64,000 nt of DNA from Candidatus Rickettsia kotlanii (GTDB lineage: Bacteria > Pseudomonadota > Alphaproteobacteria > Rickettsiales > Rickettsiaceae). Under the pieces are notes generated by a model, which saw only the letters and a list, made by a program, of their open reading frames with translations, searched no databases and was not told the origin of the DNA. Made by a program: the position numbers and the translations under genes. Where the stretch lies: positions 826,001-890,000 of the forward strand of contig AP027062.1 in assembly GCA_030295365.1 (NCBI GenBank). The letters are read 5' to 3'. Numbering within the stretch: position 1 is the first letter of the stretch; the number at the start of each line of letters is the position of its first letter. This document shows, piece after piece, positions 1 through 9,776 of the stretch.

Positions 1-155
1 ATTTAAAAATAGCGAAGAGAAGAACTAAATTAAATAATGCTGTAACAGAGCTAAATAATGCTTTAGAAGAAATAAAAACTCTTAAAAATAAACTAATTAT
101 TAGTGAAGAAGAAAAATCTATTTTTCTAACGCTCTATAGAAAATTTAAACAATAA
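1..155 (+). CDS. C-terminal end of an unidentified protein (cut by window start)
   Basis: An open frame runs in from the left edge and stops with TAA at 153-155. The visible 50 or so residues are rich in Lys, Glu, Leu and Asn with a heptad-like pattern (ELNNALEEIKTLKNK), so the protein probably ends in a short coiled coil. The two-domain glycosyltransferase follows 32 bp downstream on the same strand, so the two may be co-transcribed and the missing part could be another surface-polysaccharide enzyme. That last point is inference only; too little is present to name a family. Confidence 0.6.
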   Translation, partial: LKIAKRRTKLNNAVTELNNALEEIKTLKNKLIISEEEKSIFLTLYRKFKQ

Positions 156-187
156 AACTAACATTTTATAAATTATTTTTAAAAGTT

Positions 188-2002
188 ATGACAACGAGAA
201 AAGATAAACCTCTAAATATTTATCATACTTTAGTTTCCATTATTATACCTGTCTATAATGGTGCTAATTATATGCAAGAAGCTATAAATAGTGCTTTAGC
301 ACAAACTTACAAAAATATTGAAATTATTGTTGTTAATGATGGTTCAAAAGACAATGGAGAGACAGAACGTATAGCATTATCATATGGTGATAAAATACGC
401 TATTTTCATAAAGAAAACGGAGGTTGCGGTTCGGCCTTAAATTACGGTATAAAAAACATGAAAGGGGAATATTTTTCGTGGCTTAGCCATGATGATATAT
501 ATTATCCTAATAAAATCGCGCATCAAGTTGACATATTAAATAAATTAGATAATAAAGATACTATCATTTACGGTGGTTATGAATTAATCGATGAAAAAGG
601 CAACTCTCTATGTTATATTAAACCGGATAGTGTGCTACCTATAAATAAACTTAATATTTCTTTATTACCTTTATTACGAGGGTTAATACATGGTTGTTCG
701 TTATTGATTCCGGCTAAATATTTTCATAAAGTCGGTATATTTAATGAGGCTTTACCGACAACGCAAGATTATAATTTATGGTTTAAAATTTTCCGTGTTG
801 CCCCTATTCATTTTGACGAATCTATCCTCATTAAATCTCGTTTTCATTCAGAGCAAGGTAGTAAAAAAATATCAAATCATAACGAAGAATGTAATGTATT
901 ATGGTCATCGTTTCTTCACGAGTTAACAGAAGAAGAAATGATTAAAATGGAAGGTTCTCCTTATTTATTTTTAACTCGTACAGCTACTTTTTTATCCAAT
1001 AATACTCCGTATAAAAAAGCCTGTGATTTAGCAAATACCATGGCTCAACAAGTACTAAATGATACTAAAATTAGTGTTATTATACCGGTATATAATAGAA
1101 TAAATTGGGCAATTGAAGCTATAGAAAGTGTACTTGTTCAAACACACAAAAATTTTGAGATACTTATAATAGATGATGGGTCGACTGATGATATATCAGA
1201 ATTAACTTCAATATGCAAAAAAGATAAAAGAATAAAATATTTTCATAAAAAAAATGAAGGACCTGCTGCTGCACGTAACTTCGGTATTAAAAATGCTATA
1301 GGAAAATATATCGCTTTCCTTGATTCAGACGATTTATTTTATAAGGATAAAATAGAAATCCAATTAAAGTTTATGGAAGAAAATAATTTTATATTTTCTC
1401 ATACTTCATATCAAAAAATAAGTGAAAAAGGAAAATATATAGAATCTGTTCATTCCGGGCTTTTTAGTGGTAATGTTTTTCCTCAAGTCATACAAACCTG
1501 TCCAATAGCAATGCCGACAGTTATGGGAACTTTGACATTATTCCAAGAAAATTTATTTCCTGAAAATATAAGAAGCGGTGAAGATTGTTGTTTATGGATA
1601 TCTATTGCTAGTAAAAACTTAATAGGCGGTATAGACAAAGAATTGTCTAAAGTACGAATTAGCGGTGGTACTAATACGTTTATGGACCCAAATAAATATT
1701 CAGTAGGTTTAATAAATATTACTTCTTATGTTCTTAATGATTCTTATTTAAGTAAATTTAGTCCATTTACTATTAATTTGTTATTAGCAGCTGTTACACA
1801 ATTAAGATTACTAGAAAATAAAAATGAAGATTATAAAAAAAGTAATATTTCTTTTTTCAAAAATAACTATGTAATTCAAAAAATACGAACCTATTTCTTT
1901 GTGACAAAAATTTTGATTTTATTAACTATTACTTCTATAAGGCAAGAAGGAATACGTGCAACAATCTCTAGAATACAGAGATGGCTTAAAAAGCATATAT
2001 AA
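188..2002 (+). CDS. Tandem two-domain family 2 glycosyltransferase
   Basis: The 604-residue protein carries two complete GT2 (GT-A fold) catalytic domains, at about residues 15-250 and 295-500. Each begins with the nucleotide-binding strand (SIIIPVYNG and SVIIPVYNR), followed by the DGS motif (VVNDGSKD and IIDDGSTDD) and the metal-binding DxD-type motif (SWLSHDD and AFLDSDD). GT2 enzymes move a sugar from a nucleotide sugar to a lipid, sugar or protein acceptor; tandem forms often add two sugars in turn. A hydrophobic stretch near residue 575 could touch the membrane. It probably builds surface polysaccharide or LPS, but donor and acceptor cannot be read from sequence. The start is the first ATG in the frame. 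Confidence 0.85.
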   Translation: MTTRKDKPLNIYHTLVSIIIPVYNGANYMQEAINSALAQTYKNIEIIVVNDGSKDNGETERIALSYGDKIRYFHKENGGCGSALNYGIKNMKGEYFSWLSHDDIYYPNKIAHQVDILNKLDNKDTIIYGGYELIDEKGNSLCYIKPDSVLPINKLNISLLPLLRGLIHGCSLLIPAKYFHKVGIFNEALPTTQDYNLWFKIFRVAPIHFDESILIKSRFHSEQGSKKISNHNEECNVLWSSFLHELTEEEMIKMEGSPYLFLTRTATFLSNNTPYKKACDLANTMAQQVLNDTKISVIIPVYNRINWAIEAIESVLVQTHKNFEILIIDDGSTDDISELTSICKKDKRIKYFHKKNEGPAAARNFGIKNAIGKYIAFLDSDDLFYKDKIEIQLKFMEENNFIFSHTSYQKISEKGKYIESVHSGLFSGNVFPQVIQTCPIAMPTVMGTLTLFQENLFPENIRSGEDCCLWISIASKNLIGGIDKELSKVRISGGTNTFMDPNKYSVGLINITSYVLNDSYLSKFSPFTINLLLAAVTQLRLLENKNEDYKKSNISFFKNNYVIQKIRTYFFVTKILILLTITSIRQEGIRATISRIQRWLKKHI

Positions 2003-2006
2003 ATAA

Positions 2007-3005
2007 CTATTCCTCAAGTATCTTAACTTTTGAGCCGTTACCAATCTTAGTCATACCTTCGGTAACGACTAAGTCACCTGCTTTAATATTGTCAGAGATA
2101 ATTTCAATTAGACCTTCTGTACGTGTGCCGATTTGTACATATAATTGTTTTATCGTACAACCGTCTATTTTATAAATAAAATTACCTTGATTATTTCGTT
2201 GAATACAACTTTCAGGAACGGTTAGGTTTTTATGAGGGTTAATTATAAGCATAACATCTACAAAGCTATTATGCAGGATTTTTGTACCCATAGGTAAAAT
2301 AATTTTAGCTGTTAAAGTGCCATTATCTGATAAGTAATGCGATATTGCCCTGATTGTACTTTTAATTTTTCCTGCAATTAAAACTTCAGTATCGACTCCA
2401 ACTGTTCCGCTTAAAGACTCCGGCAATTCAATAAAAATACTTTGTGAGTTTTCTGTTCTGGTAATGCTAAAAAGATAGTCACCTATTTTTACTTCATCGC
2501 CGACCATAGACTTAATTACGCCTATTTTACCGGAGTAGGGTGCAGTAATTATCATATCATTATATGTTTTTAGAGCTTTGGAATAATTAAATTTTGCATC
2601 TTCAAGTTCGCTTTTTGCCCTGTTATATTCCTCGTTGCTTACAAGTTTTTTAGCGAATAAAGCTTCTTTTCTATTATAATCTTCTTGTTTTGTATTTAAT
2701 AACGCTGCTGCTCTAGATTTAGTGGTTTCTGCTATGTTTTTATCTATAACTAGCAATATATCCCCTTTTTTTACTATTTCTCCTTGATGTGCTGAGACTT
2801 GTTCAACTACTCCGGTGGCATTAGCATAATAATCACGATTATTATCATTCTGGCATTGCCCTACAATATTAAATATGTCGTAAAGCTCAGCAATTTGTAC
2901 TTTAGTTGCTTTTACTCCTGTAATTTTTTCTTCTTCCTTTTTATTTGCCATAGTAGAAAGCGAGATAAGTAAGGTAAAAAGAACAGTAAGTTTTGCAGAC
3001 ATCAT
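2007..3005 (-). CDS. Periplasmic adaptor (membrane fusion) subunit of an RND-type efflux pump
   Basis: The protein has a short N-terminal hydrophobic segment that looks like a signal peptide. A split biotinyl/lipoyl-like domain follows (ATGVVEQVSAHQGEIVKKGD and, after an alpha-helical hairpin at about residues 95-145, ITAPYSGKIGVI), then a beta-barrel domain. This is the HlyD/AcrA plan: the protein links an inner-membrane pump to an outer-membrane channel. Length (332 aa) is usual for the family. No pump or channel gene lies beside it in this window, so its partners must be elsewhere. It converges with the glycosyltransferase gene, with only 4 bp between the stops. Confidence 0.82.
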   Translation of the reverse strand: MMSAKLTVLFTLLISLSTMANKKEEEKITGVKATKVQIAELYDIFNIVGQCQNDNNRDYYANATGVVEQVSAHQGEIVKKGDILLVIDKNIAETTKSRAAALLNTKQEDYNRKEALFAKKLVSNEEYNRAKSELEDAKFNYSKALKTYNDMIITAPYSGKIGVIKSMVGDEVKIGDYLFSITRTENSQSIFIELPESLSGTVGVDTEVLIAGKIKSTIRAISHYLSDNGTLTAKIILPMGTKILHNSFVDVMLIINPHKNLTVPESCIQRNNQGNFIYKIDGCTIKQLYVQIGTRTEGLIEIISDNIKAGDLVVTEGMTKIGNGSKVKILEE

Positions 3006-3027
3006 ATTATACTCTAAAGTGAATAGG

Positions 3028-3129
3028 TGTCATCTAGTAGTTTGTCCACGGCATCCAGGCAAAGCAACTAAAAGTGTATGTTGTTGTGACATTTTTAGCT
3101 GGATACTGTGGACAAGCTGCTAGATGACA
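3028..3129. repeat. Rickettsia palindromic element with 31-bp arms
   Basis: The arms at 3028-3058 and 3099-3129 are inverted copies of each other with about four mismatches; both outer ends read TGTCATCTAG on their own strand. The centre is unpaired. The right arm overlaps the last codons of the DUF2608 gene, so the repeat supplies that gene's stop codon. Confidence 0.85.
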
Positions 3130-3889
3130 AAGTATGCTTTTTAAGTTCCTCATCCGTTAACCATTTATATTCTTTTTCTAGAATGTCAAATCTAATTTTT
3201 TCTAATTGTGCATCAAGAACAGGTTCAGGAACGATAGCAGAACCGGTAAACTCAAATCCTTGATAGTTAATTTTTAGTTTCTTACAAATTTCTTGTAATG
3301 ATAATAAATTTTCTTCTATATCATCGATAAATATTATTGATTGTGGATAATAATTTGTTTTTCTTAATATATACTCAAGCATGCTTCCTTTATCATATTC
3401 CGCAGTGTAAATTATTCCGTCTTTTAATGTAGGTTTACCGTGGCCAGCATTAAAATCTTCTATTATTATCTCATCTTCTAAAGGTGAAAATTCTTGAAAA
3501 TTTACCTTTAATTTAGTGAGTTCACGAATTCTCCATTCGATCATATCTTCAATTACGCCCAATTTACCGGTAGGAAGTTTAGTAAGACCCATTGCCGGTA
3601 CATTTTTTTCTGCAAGTAGAGCAAATATCGTTAAGATATCTGGATTAACAAATCTAGCTTTCCTATCTTTAAGAACAATACTAAGTAATAATTCACATTC
3701 TTGTCTAGTAAGTCTTTGTTCAATGTTCTTTATTAATTCTTTTCTATAATCATGTGTTAACCTAGATTCATCACTATCCATTACAATTACTTCATCTACA
3801 TCAAAAAGCACCAAGCTAGTATTATCGGCTTGTTTTACCGCTTCTATAACTTCTTTAAAATCATGAACTTTATTTATTTTGCTATACAT
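3095..3889 (-). CDS. DUF2608 (HAD-like) protein
   Basis: The 264-residue protein resembles the DUF2608 family, a HAD-like group seen in Rickettsiales, Legionella and related bacteria. The acidic motif FDVDEVIVMDSDESR (about residues 29-43) fits HAD motif I (DxDxT/V), and FIDDIEENL (about residues 187-195) fits the late acidic motif. A phosphatase role is plausible but unproved. The last ten residues, SSSSLSTVSS, and the stop codon are encoded by a palindromic repeat arm, so the native C-terminus has been replaced or extended. The start lies 9 bp after the stop of the upstream alpha/beta hydrolase gene, suggesting a two-gene operon. No signal peptide is evident. Confidence 0.75.
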   Translation of the reverse strand: MYSKINKVHDFKEVIEAVKQADNTSLVLFDVDEVIVMDSDESRLTHDYRKELIKNIEQRLTRQECELLLSIVLKDRKARFVNPDILTIFALLAEKNVPAMGLTKLPTGKLGVIEDMIEWRIRELTKLKVNFQEFSPLEDEIIIEDFNAGHGKPTLKDGIIYTAEYDKGSMLEYILRKTNYYPQSIIFIDDIEENLLSLQEICKKLKINYQGFEFTGSAIVPEPVLDAQLEKIRFDILEKEYKWLTDEELKKHTLSSSSLSTVSS

Positions 3890-3898
3890 ATTTATTGT

Positions 3899-4666
3899 TT
3901 ATTTAATATTACTTAAGAGTCTAATTACTTCTTCTAAGGAATTTGTCATTACCTTTAAATCTTCTTCTCTAGATAAATTATGATGACCGTCTTTAATTAA
4001 CTTCATTACTATTTGTTTGCTTGTTATTTTTTCTAATAATTTTACTGAAACATTATAAGGCACGTCTTCATCTAACATCCCATGAATTAGATGTACCGGT
4101 ATATTTATATCAATCTGTTTCTTTGTCAATAATAAATGTTTTTTTGCATCTTCTATCAGTTTATAGCTTATAGCATATTTATGCTCACAATTTTTACCTC
4201 TTACTTCTAGTATTCCCTCTTTTTGCATCTTATTTTGATCATTTAGAGATATATTTTGCCAAATATTTTCAGTAAAATCTGGAGCAGGGGCTACACACAC
4301 AAGTCCCTTTATTTTATTAGGAAATCTTAAAGCCGCAAGAAGTGCTAGCCATCCTCCCATGCTTGAACCTATTAATATCGCCTCCGTATTAATTAATTTG
4401 TCTAAAATTAGTGATACTCCTTCTAACCAATCACTAATTGTTTGATCCTTAAATTGTCCCGATGCGTTTCCATGGCCGAAATTATCAAAAACAATAAAAT
4501 TATAATTGTGTTTTTTACAATAATCTATTAAATAGATAGTCTTATTTGATTGCATACTAGACATCAAGCCGTGTAAAAAAATTACAGATGGAATATTTGT
4601 ATTAATTATTCTATAATTATCATAGACAATAAATTTGTCTTGTGTTTTATTATAAAGCTTGTGCAT
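3899..4666 (-). CDS. Alpha/beta hydrolase
   Basis: A 255-residue alpha/beta-hydrolase fold protein. FLHGLMSS near residue 32 forms the oxyanion region, GSSMGG near residue 100 is the GxSxG nucleophile elbow, HGMLDEDVP near residue 195 carries the acid, and DGHHNL near residue 227 carries the catalytic His. The triad therefore looks complete. Similar bacterial proteins are esterases, acyl-peptidases or BioH-like hydrolases, so no substrate can be given. It is probably cytoplasmic because no signal peptide is seen. It lies just upstream of the DUF2608 gene on the same strand and diverges from the GT4 gene. Confidence 0.85.
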   Translation of the reverse strand: MHKLYNKTQDKFIVYDNYRIINTNIPSVIFLHGLMSSMQSNKTIYLIDYCKKHNYNFIVFDNFGHGNASGQFKDQTISDWLEGVSLILDKLINTEAILIGSSMGGWLALLAALRFPNKIKGLVCVAPAPDFTENIWQNISLNDQNKMQKEGILEVRGKNCEHKYAISYKLIEDAKKHLLLTKKQIDINIPVHLIHGMLDEDVPYNVSVKLLEKITSKQIVMKLIKDGHHNLSREEDLKVMTNSLEEVIRLLSNIK

Positions 4667-4698
4667 TTTAAATAATTATTTTAATAGATTGAGATTTA

Positions 4699-5871
4699 AT
4701 GCCTTCATTAAAGTTAAGTAAACGATATAATAAGTATACTATTTTGCAAGTAGTTCCTGCTCTAGTTTCGGGAGGGGTTGAAAGAGGTACTATAGAAGTT
4801 GCAAAATATCTTAAAATTCTCGGTCATACTCCTATCATAATTTCAGCAGGTGGTACTCTAGTTAAAGAGTTAGATAAGGAAGATATATTGCATATTGAAA
4901 TGAATAGTAACAGTAAAAATCCTTTTGTAATTTTGAATAATGCAAAATTGATAGCAGAAATAATCAAAAAATATGATGTTGATATAGTTCATACAAGATC
5001 AAGAGCACCGGCATGGAGTTCATATCTAGCAACAAAATGGACAAATGCTAAATTTTTGACTACCTTTCATGGGGTTTATAATATCCCGAATAGTTTTAAA
5101 AAATATTATAATAGCATAATGTTAAAAGGCAAGAAAGTTATTGCTGTGTCTAATTTTATAAAACAACACTTGCTTGAAAACTATAAAATTGATGAAGATA
5201 AAATAGTAGTAATTGAGCGTGGAGTGAATTGTGATTATTTCGATCCCGCAAATTTAACGCCGGAAAAACTTGAAAAATGTTATGATAAATATGATGTACC
5301 GAGTAATGTGCCGATAATATTAATGCCTTCTAGAATGACAAGCTGGAAAGGACATCTTGTTCTAGTAGAAGCATTAAGTAAATTAAAACATAGAGACTTT
5401 TATTGTTTAATGGTCGGTGATATATCTAGACATCCCAATTTTACTAATAGAGTAAAAGAGCTTATAGCTAATCTAAAACTTCAAAATAAAATTCAAATTT
5501 TCGGTAATGATTCGGATATAATAAACCTATATGGGATTTCCGATATTATCATTTCTGCCTCAATCGAGCCTGAAGCTTTCGGGCGGACTATTATAGAAGG
5601 GCAGGCGATGGAGAAGCTTGTTATTGCAACTAATATCGGCGGGGCAATAGAGACAATAAATAATAATATAACCGGTTTTCACGTAGAACCAAATAATGCT
5701 GAAGCGTTAGCACAAAAAATCGATTATTGTTTCTCGATTTTAGGTACTGATACTGCTAAGAAAATCCAAGAAGCGGCAAGACATATGGTAATTAATAATT
5801 TCTCTCTTGATCTGATGTTAAGAAAAAACCTTGAAATCTATAAAGAAATCTTAAAAAACTCCCATAATTGA
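4699..5871 (+). CDS. Family 4 glycosyltransferase (GT-B fold)
   Basis: The 390-residue protein has the two Rossmann-like halves of GT-B enzymes. The N-terminal acceptor half starts VVPALVSGGVERGT, and the C-terminal donor half contains the conserved E-x7-E pattern IEPEAFGRTIIEG (about residues 294-306). GT4 enzymes use UDP- or GDP-sugars with retention of configuration. It is probably involved in LPS core or O-chain assembly, consistent with the other glycosyltransferase, waaL and kdsB in the window. It diverges from the hydrolase gene at 4666. Its 3' end overlaps the converging remains of an ABC transporter. Confidence 0.85.
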   Translation: MPSLKLSKRYNKYTILQVVPALVSGGVERGTIEVAKYLKILGHTPIIISAGGTLVKELDKEDILHIEMNSNSKNPFVILNNAKLIAEIIKKYDVDIVHTRSRAPAWSSYLATKWTNAKFLTTFHGVYNIPNSFKKYYNSIMLKGKKVIAVSNFIKQHLLENYKIDEDKIVVIERGVNCDYFDPANLTPEKLEKCYDKYDVPSNVPIILMPSRMTSWKGHLVLVEALSKLKHRDFYCLMVGDISRHPNFTNRVKELIANLKLQNKIQIFGNDSDIINLYGISDIIISASIEPEAFGRTIIEGQAMEKLVIATNIGGAIETINNNITGFHVEPNNAEALAQKIDYCFSILGTDTAKKIQEAARHMVINNFSLDLMLRKNLEIYKEILKNSHN

Positions 5872-7340
5872 ACATCTAGATTTAGTATATACTCATGATA
5901 AATATTTATATACTGATCATAAAAGTTATTATAGTCATGAGATTTACCGTCATGATGCACTACAAGCATTAAAGTTTCTGGTAAAAATGCTTTTAAAGCT
6001 TGTTGTGCATTTTCTATAGGTATTTTATCAGGATTAGCAAGTACCTCGTCTAAAATTAATATTTTAGGGTTCGAAATTATAACTTTAATGATTCCAATTT
6101 TTTCTTTTGACTGCCATAATTTTTATCACTTAAGTGCGTAATTAATGTAACTAGATCTAATTTTATAAATAATTGCTTATTACTTTTTATGATTAGATTG
6201 ATCAAGGCTGGAGGTTATTATTTCAAATAAAGTAGATTAAACTGGTATGTAACTATTCTGATCAATAAATATTATTTGGGGATTTTGATAATGGGTAGGT
6301 ATGGCAATTTCACCAACGTTATGGCATGGATCAGCAATACAATTGACTAAACTCTTTAAAAAAGTAGTGTTGCCTTTTCCTGAAGAAGCTGAAAGAAGAT
6401 CATGTGCTCCTAGTTTGAATACTAATTTTTCAAAACTCAAAATAGTTCTTTCTTCTATAATTAGGTTATAATCAGAAATTACAAGTTCATCGTTTGTATC
6501 ATTAGTAGACCATGTTACTCCTTTTTTATTCTCAGAAGAAATGACCTCTATTAATTTTGTAATTCTCGCTTGCAATATAACTGCTCTACTAAAGATTATT
6601 TTTAGTGAGGAACTTGTTAAGAATGATTTTAGGGTTTCAAGCCACGGATTAAGTAGTAGAGCTTGCTCAGGCGTAATCTCTCCATGTTTTACTTAATTTT
6701 CTCTACTTCTTGCCTGTAAGAAATATCCAGTTGATATAATATATTTAAAAATCCTTGCGTAATATTTTCAAACGCATTAAATATAATAGCTCCTGGAACT
6801 AAATTCATTATATTTTGCAATGCAATAAGCTGTATAATTTTTTGAGTGATTAAATTCCCTAATTATAAAATTCCAATAGTGAAAGTATTATTAAGATCAT
6901 TAAATAAATTATTAGTAATAGCTTCTATATCCTTTAATCCTAAGATTTTACTTTTATATTCCTCGTTTAGTAACAGTTCTAAAGCTTTTTGTTCGATTAA
7001 ATCTTGAGTATTTTGTGTTAAAGAAGTTTTATATGATTGGAATAGTGTGCTTATTATATTTTCCCCACACTATAAAAAATACTGATTTTTGCTCCTTAAG
7101 AAACAAGAGGTTCTATAGCAGCATTAGGGTCCTGTATGAGTAAGGTTAATGCAATTAATGTATTTTGCCATCATTTCCGGTATAGTTAATAAAACTACTA
7201 TTTATGTATGCTTCAATTAAATCTAAAACCCTTGGGTTACATCTTTAATTTCATTTTTTAAATCATTTTTAAAATTGTTAGAAAGTATATTAGGATCAAT
7301 TACCCTAATATTAGGAGTTAAGTTTGTCTGAATTTTTTTA
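5838..7340 (-). pseudogene. Dead ABC transporter with fused permease and ATPase
   Basis: Translating the minus strand in pieces recovers a YddA/SbmA-like ABC exporter. Parts of the membrane domain lie at about 7340-6600. The start of the ATPase domain (6575-6237) has a worn Walker A, SSGKGNTTFL, and the motif IIFIDQNSYIPV, which ends in a premature stop at 6237. The Walker B strand ILILDEVLANPDK and the tail ending LWEFFKISL lie at about 6110-5838. Several stops and frameshifts separate the pieces, the signature motif is degraded (WQSKEKIGI where LSGGE would be expected), and the Walker A Lys and Ser are displaced. The gene cannot make a working transporter. Its last codons overlap the 3' end of the GT4 gene. 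Confidence 0.75.
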
Positions 7341-7369
7341 AATTTTCCTGATAATTTAAGAAATCAGTC

Positions 7370-7705
7370 CTATAATATGCTAATCTTACTATTTACAGCT
7401 GTAGAAGTTAAATAAATTGGTACTGCATAATTAGGAAAAGTTGTAATGAGATTTGTATTAATAGGGTAGATTAAACTTCCTTTAAATGTGGTAGAAGTAA
7501 GATAATGTTTCTGAAAATATCCTTCAGTTATTAAGATTTTATCAGCAAGAGTTGCCGAAACAAAAAGACTGCTTCCTGTTGTCCCATTTACAATAAAACC
7601 AGTTATACCGCTAATTATTAAATGCGTTCCATATGCTAACTTCTTGAACAAGGTAGAAGCAGCATTATATGTTCTTAAAAATAATACGCGAGTAGAAACA
7701 ATCAT
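7370..7705 (-). CDS. Unrecognised 111-residue reading frame, possibly debris
   Basis: This frame starts with ATG and encodes a Thr-, Ser- and Ile-rich protein with one weakly hydrophobic stretch (HLIISGITGFIVNG). I do not recognise a family. It lies directly upstream of the dead ABC transporter on the same strand and could be a further piece of it or an unrelated fragment. No strong ribosome-binding site precedes it. It may well be non-functional. Confidence 0.25.
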   Translation of the reverse strand: MIVSTRVLFLRTYNAASTLFKKLAYGTHLIISGITGFIVNGTTGSSLFVSATLADKILITEGYFQKHYLTSTTFKGSLIYPINTNLITTFPNYAVPIYLTSTAVNSKISIL

Positions 7706-8098
7706 TATATATAGGGCATTATTTATTAAAAATAGATATTGTTATTGTGAGCAGGTGTTGTTGTGTGTATCGAAAAAGGCACTCGGTGTCATACCGTGGT
7801 TTGACCACGGTATCCAAAAACAACTGAAAAACTGATCCACACAGCAATACCTTTCGAACGATTGAAAGTAGCGTGGCACTCCATAAAAATAATAAAAAAA
7901 TACTAAAAATTAGCATTTTTATACTTCCTTGCTTCGTCAAAAATGATAGTTTTAGCTCAGACATTAAATTCTTAACTAATCTATCTTTAATAAACGCTGC
8001 CGAATTAGGTGATAAGTTGTATTATAGTATAAAGAAAAAACGTAGGATAGGGAAGAAAGTAAAAAGGCAGATAAATAAAACCTGCCTTTTTGTAATTA
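7706..8098. other. Intergenic stretch with a short palindrome
   Basis: No convincing gene lies here. A TGACCACGG-family palindrome arm sits at 7788-7816 (CGTGGTTTGACCACGG), and the rpsD terminator is at 8061-8091. Short open frames on both strands cross the palindrome or run antisense into rpsD and have no family resemblance. Confidence 0.6.
8061..8091 (-). terminator. Intrinsic terminator of rpsD
   Basis: A 10-bp perfect stem, AAAAAGGCAG with CTGCCTTTTT, closes an 11-nt loop 8 bp beyond the rpsD stop codon. The T-rich 3' arm on the minus strand makes it a rho-independent terminator; the symmetric sequence could act in both directions. Confidence 0.75.
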
Positions 8099-8716
8099 TT
8101 AACGAGAATATAACTCGATTACTAAATGCACTTCTGCTTCAAAAGGATATGGGACATCAGCAAGAGCAGGAACTCTTAAATATTTACCGGTTAATGAAGG
8201 TACATCAAATGATAAATATCCCGGTGTTGTTTGACCTTGTTTTGAAACGGATTCTTGGATAAGCGGTATTTGTTTTACGGATTCTTTAACTTCTATAACA
8301 TCGCCTGCCTTCAGTCGTATGCTTGCGATATCGGCTTTCTTACCGTTTAATTTAATATGTCCGTGTGAAACTAACTGTCTTGCAGCAAAAATAGTTGGGG
8401 CTATATTCATTCTATAAACTACCGTATCAAGTCTACTTTCAAGTAACCCAATGAAATTTTCACCGGTATTACCTTTCATTTTTTGAGCAAGTGCAAAAAT
8501 ATTTCTAAATTGTTTTTCAGTGACACGACCGTAGTGACATTTCAATCTTTGCTTAGCTTTTAAATGTAAACCATAATCTGAAGTTTTAATCATGGTATTC
8601 TGCCCATGTTGCCCGGGACGATAATTTCGTGTATTGAAAGCATCCTTGCTATCACCCCATAGACTTACTCCAAGTCTTCTACTAGCTTTATATTTAGAAC
8701 GAACAATTCTTGTCAC
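8099..8716 (-). CDS. rpsD: 30S ribosomal protein S4
   Basis: Ribosomal protein S4 binds 16S rRNA early in 30S assembly. The 205-residue product has the S4 N-terminal domain ([19 protein letters not shown]) and the S4 RNA-binding domain (about residues 95-155: [13 protein letters not shown] and [12 protein letters not shown]). I chose the GTG start at 8716 over the upstream in-frame ATG at 8782 for three reasons: AAGGA stands at the right distance before it, the product then has the usual family length, and a sigma-70-like promoter at 8754-8782 would place the transcript start downstream of the longer ORF's start codon. A terminator hairpin follows the stop. Confidence 0.96.
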   Translation of the reverse strand: MTRIVRSKYKASRRLGVSLWGDSKDAFNTRNYRPGQHGQNTMIKTSDYGLHLKAKQRLKCHYGRVTEKQFRNIFALAQKMKGNTGENFIGLLESRLDTVVYRMNIAPTIFAARQLVSHGHIKLNGKKADIASIRLKAGDVIEVKESVKQIPLIQESVSKQGQTTPGYLSFDVPSLTGKYLRVPALADVPYPFEAEVHLVIELYSR

Positions 8717-8753
8717 TGATAATATCCTTAACTTATTATTTGAATTACAAAAA

Positions 8754-8782
8754 AATATATACATTTCTTGCATCAAAGTCAA
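8754..8782 (-). promoter_or_regulatory. Sigma-70-type promoter for rpsD
   Basis: On the minus strand TTGACT (8782-8777) and TATATT (8759-8754) are 17 bp apart. Transcription would start near 8747, giving a leader of about 30 nt before the GTG start. Confidence 0.65.
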
Positions 8783-8785
8783 TCA

Positions 8786-8814
8786 TTGATTTTTAACCTA
8801 AAACTTTTTATATT
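8786..8814 (+). promoter_or_regulatory. Sigma-70-type promoter for ctaB
   Basis: TTGATT (8786-8791) and TATATT (8809-8814) are 17 bp apart, 19 bp before the ctaB ATG, which would give a very short leader. It lies back to back with the rpsD promoter. Confidence 0.4.
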
Positions 8815-8833
8815 TAATTAAAAAATATTTCAT

Positions 8834-9751
8834 ATGAGTTCTTTAGTAAGACCAATCACTTTAGGTAAAATCAATCATTCACAAAGTACTGTTAAAGACT
8901 ATATTTTACTTATGAAACCGCGTGTAATGTTGCTTGTGATTTTTACGGGTTTTGTAGGTATGTGGCTTGCTCCTTATTCCGTGCATCCTTTCATTGCTGG
9001 TATTGCAGTTGTTTGCATAGCTCTTGGGGCAGGTAGTGCAGGGGCAATTAATATGTGGTACGATAGAGACATCGATAGCTTAATGAAACGTACCCAAAAA
9101 AGACCGATAGTAAGAGGAGTTATAGAATCTGATGAAGCTTTATCTTTTGGTTTGATAACGGGATTTTTTGCAGTATTTTTTATGGCTTTATGTGTTAATC
9201 TACTTGCATCCTTTTTACTGCTATTCACTATTTTTTATTATATCTGTATTTATACTATTTGGTTAAAGCGTCGTTCTATACAAAATATCGTTATTGGCGG
9301 AGTATCGGGAGCATTACCTCCTGTGATAGGTTATGCAGCGGTAAGCAATACTATATCTCTAGAGTCGATTATATTATTTTTGATTATTTTTATTTGGACG
9401 CCGCCGCATTCATGGGCTCTTGCTTTATTCTGCAACAATGACTATAAAAACTGTAAAGTACCGATGATGCCTGCAGTAAAGGGGACTTTATATACTAAAA
9501 AACAAATTCTAATTTACAGTATTCTTTTATTTATTGTTTCGCTAATGCCTTTTTTTATTGGAATGAATAATTTTATATATTTAATAATTTCTGGTATTCT
9601 TGGGGTAGTATTTCTATATTATGCCGGTTCTTTATTCTATGATACCCCTGATGACAAACAAGCTAAACGATTTTTTGTCTATTCAATATTTTACTTGTTT
9701 TTTATATTTTTACTTTTGTACTCAACTAACACTATATCCACTATTAGCTGA
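8834..9751 (+). CDS. ctaB: Protoheme IX farnesyltransferase (heme O synthase)
   Basis: CtaB attaches a farnesyl chain to protoheme to make heme O, the precursor of heme A for cytochrome oxidase. This UbiA-family integral membrane protein has about nine hydrophobic segments. The first prenyl-diphosphate-binding motif is [15 protein letters not shown] (about residues 73-87) and the second aspartate-containing loop follows [11 protein letters not shown] near residue 190. Length (305 aa) is normal for the family. It diverges from rpsD. A short possible gene follows at 9777, the place where some alphaproteobacteria carry a small oxidase assembly gene. Confidence 0.95.
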   Translation: MSSLVRPITLGKINHSQSTVKDYILLMKPRVMLLVIFTGFVGMWLAPYSVHPFIAGIAVVCIALGAGSAGAINMWYDRDIDSLMKRTQKRPIVRGVIESDEALSFGLITGFFAVFFMALCVNLLASFLLLFTIFYYICIYTIWLKRRSIQNIVIGGVSGALPPVIGYAAVSNTISLESIILFLIIFIWTPPHSWALALFCNNDYKNCKVPMMPAVKGTLYTKKQILIYSILLFIVSLMPFFIGMNNFIYLIISGILGVVFLYYAGSLFYDTPDDKQAKRFFVYSIFYLFFIFLLLYSTNTISTIS

Positions 9752-9776
9752 GAGATAATAGTATTGAGTTACTTTT

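Noticed and set aside
7719..7964. 81-residue minus-strand frame with a hydrophobic start
   Set aside because: Its second half is translated palindromic repeat; no support for a real gene.
7873..8262. 129-residue plus-strand frame
   Set aside because: Half of it is antisense to rpsD and it spans the rpsD terminator; the protein resembles nothing and has no ribosome-binding site.
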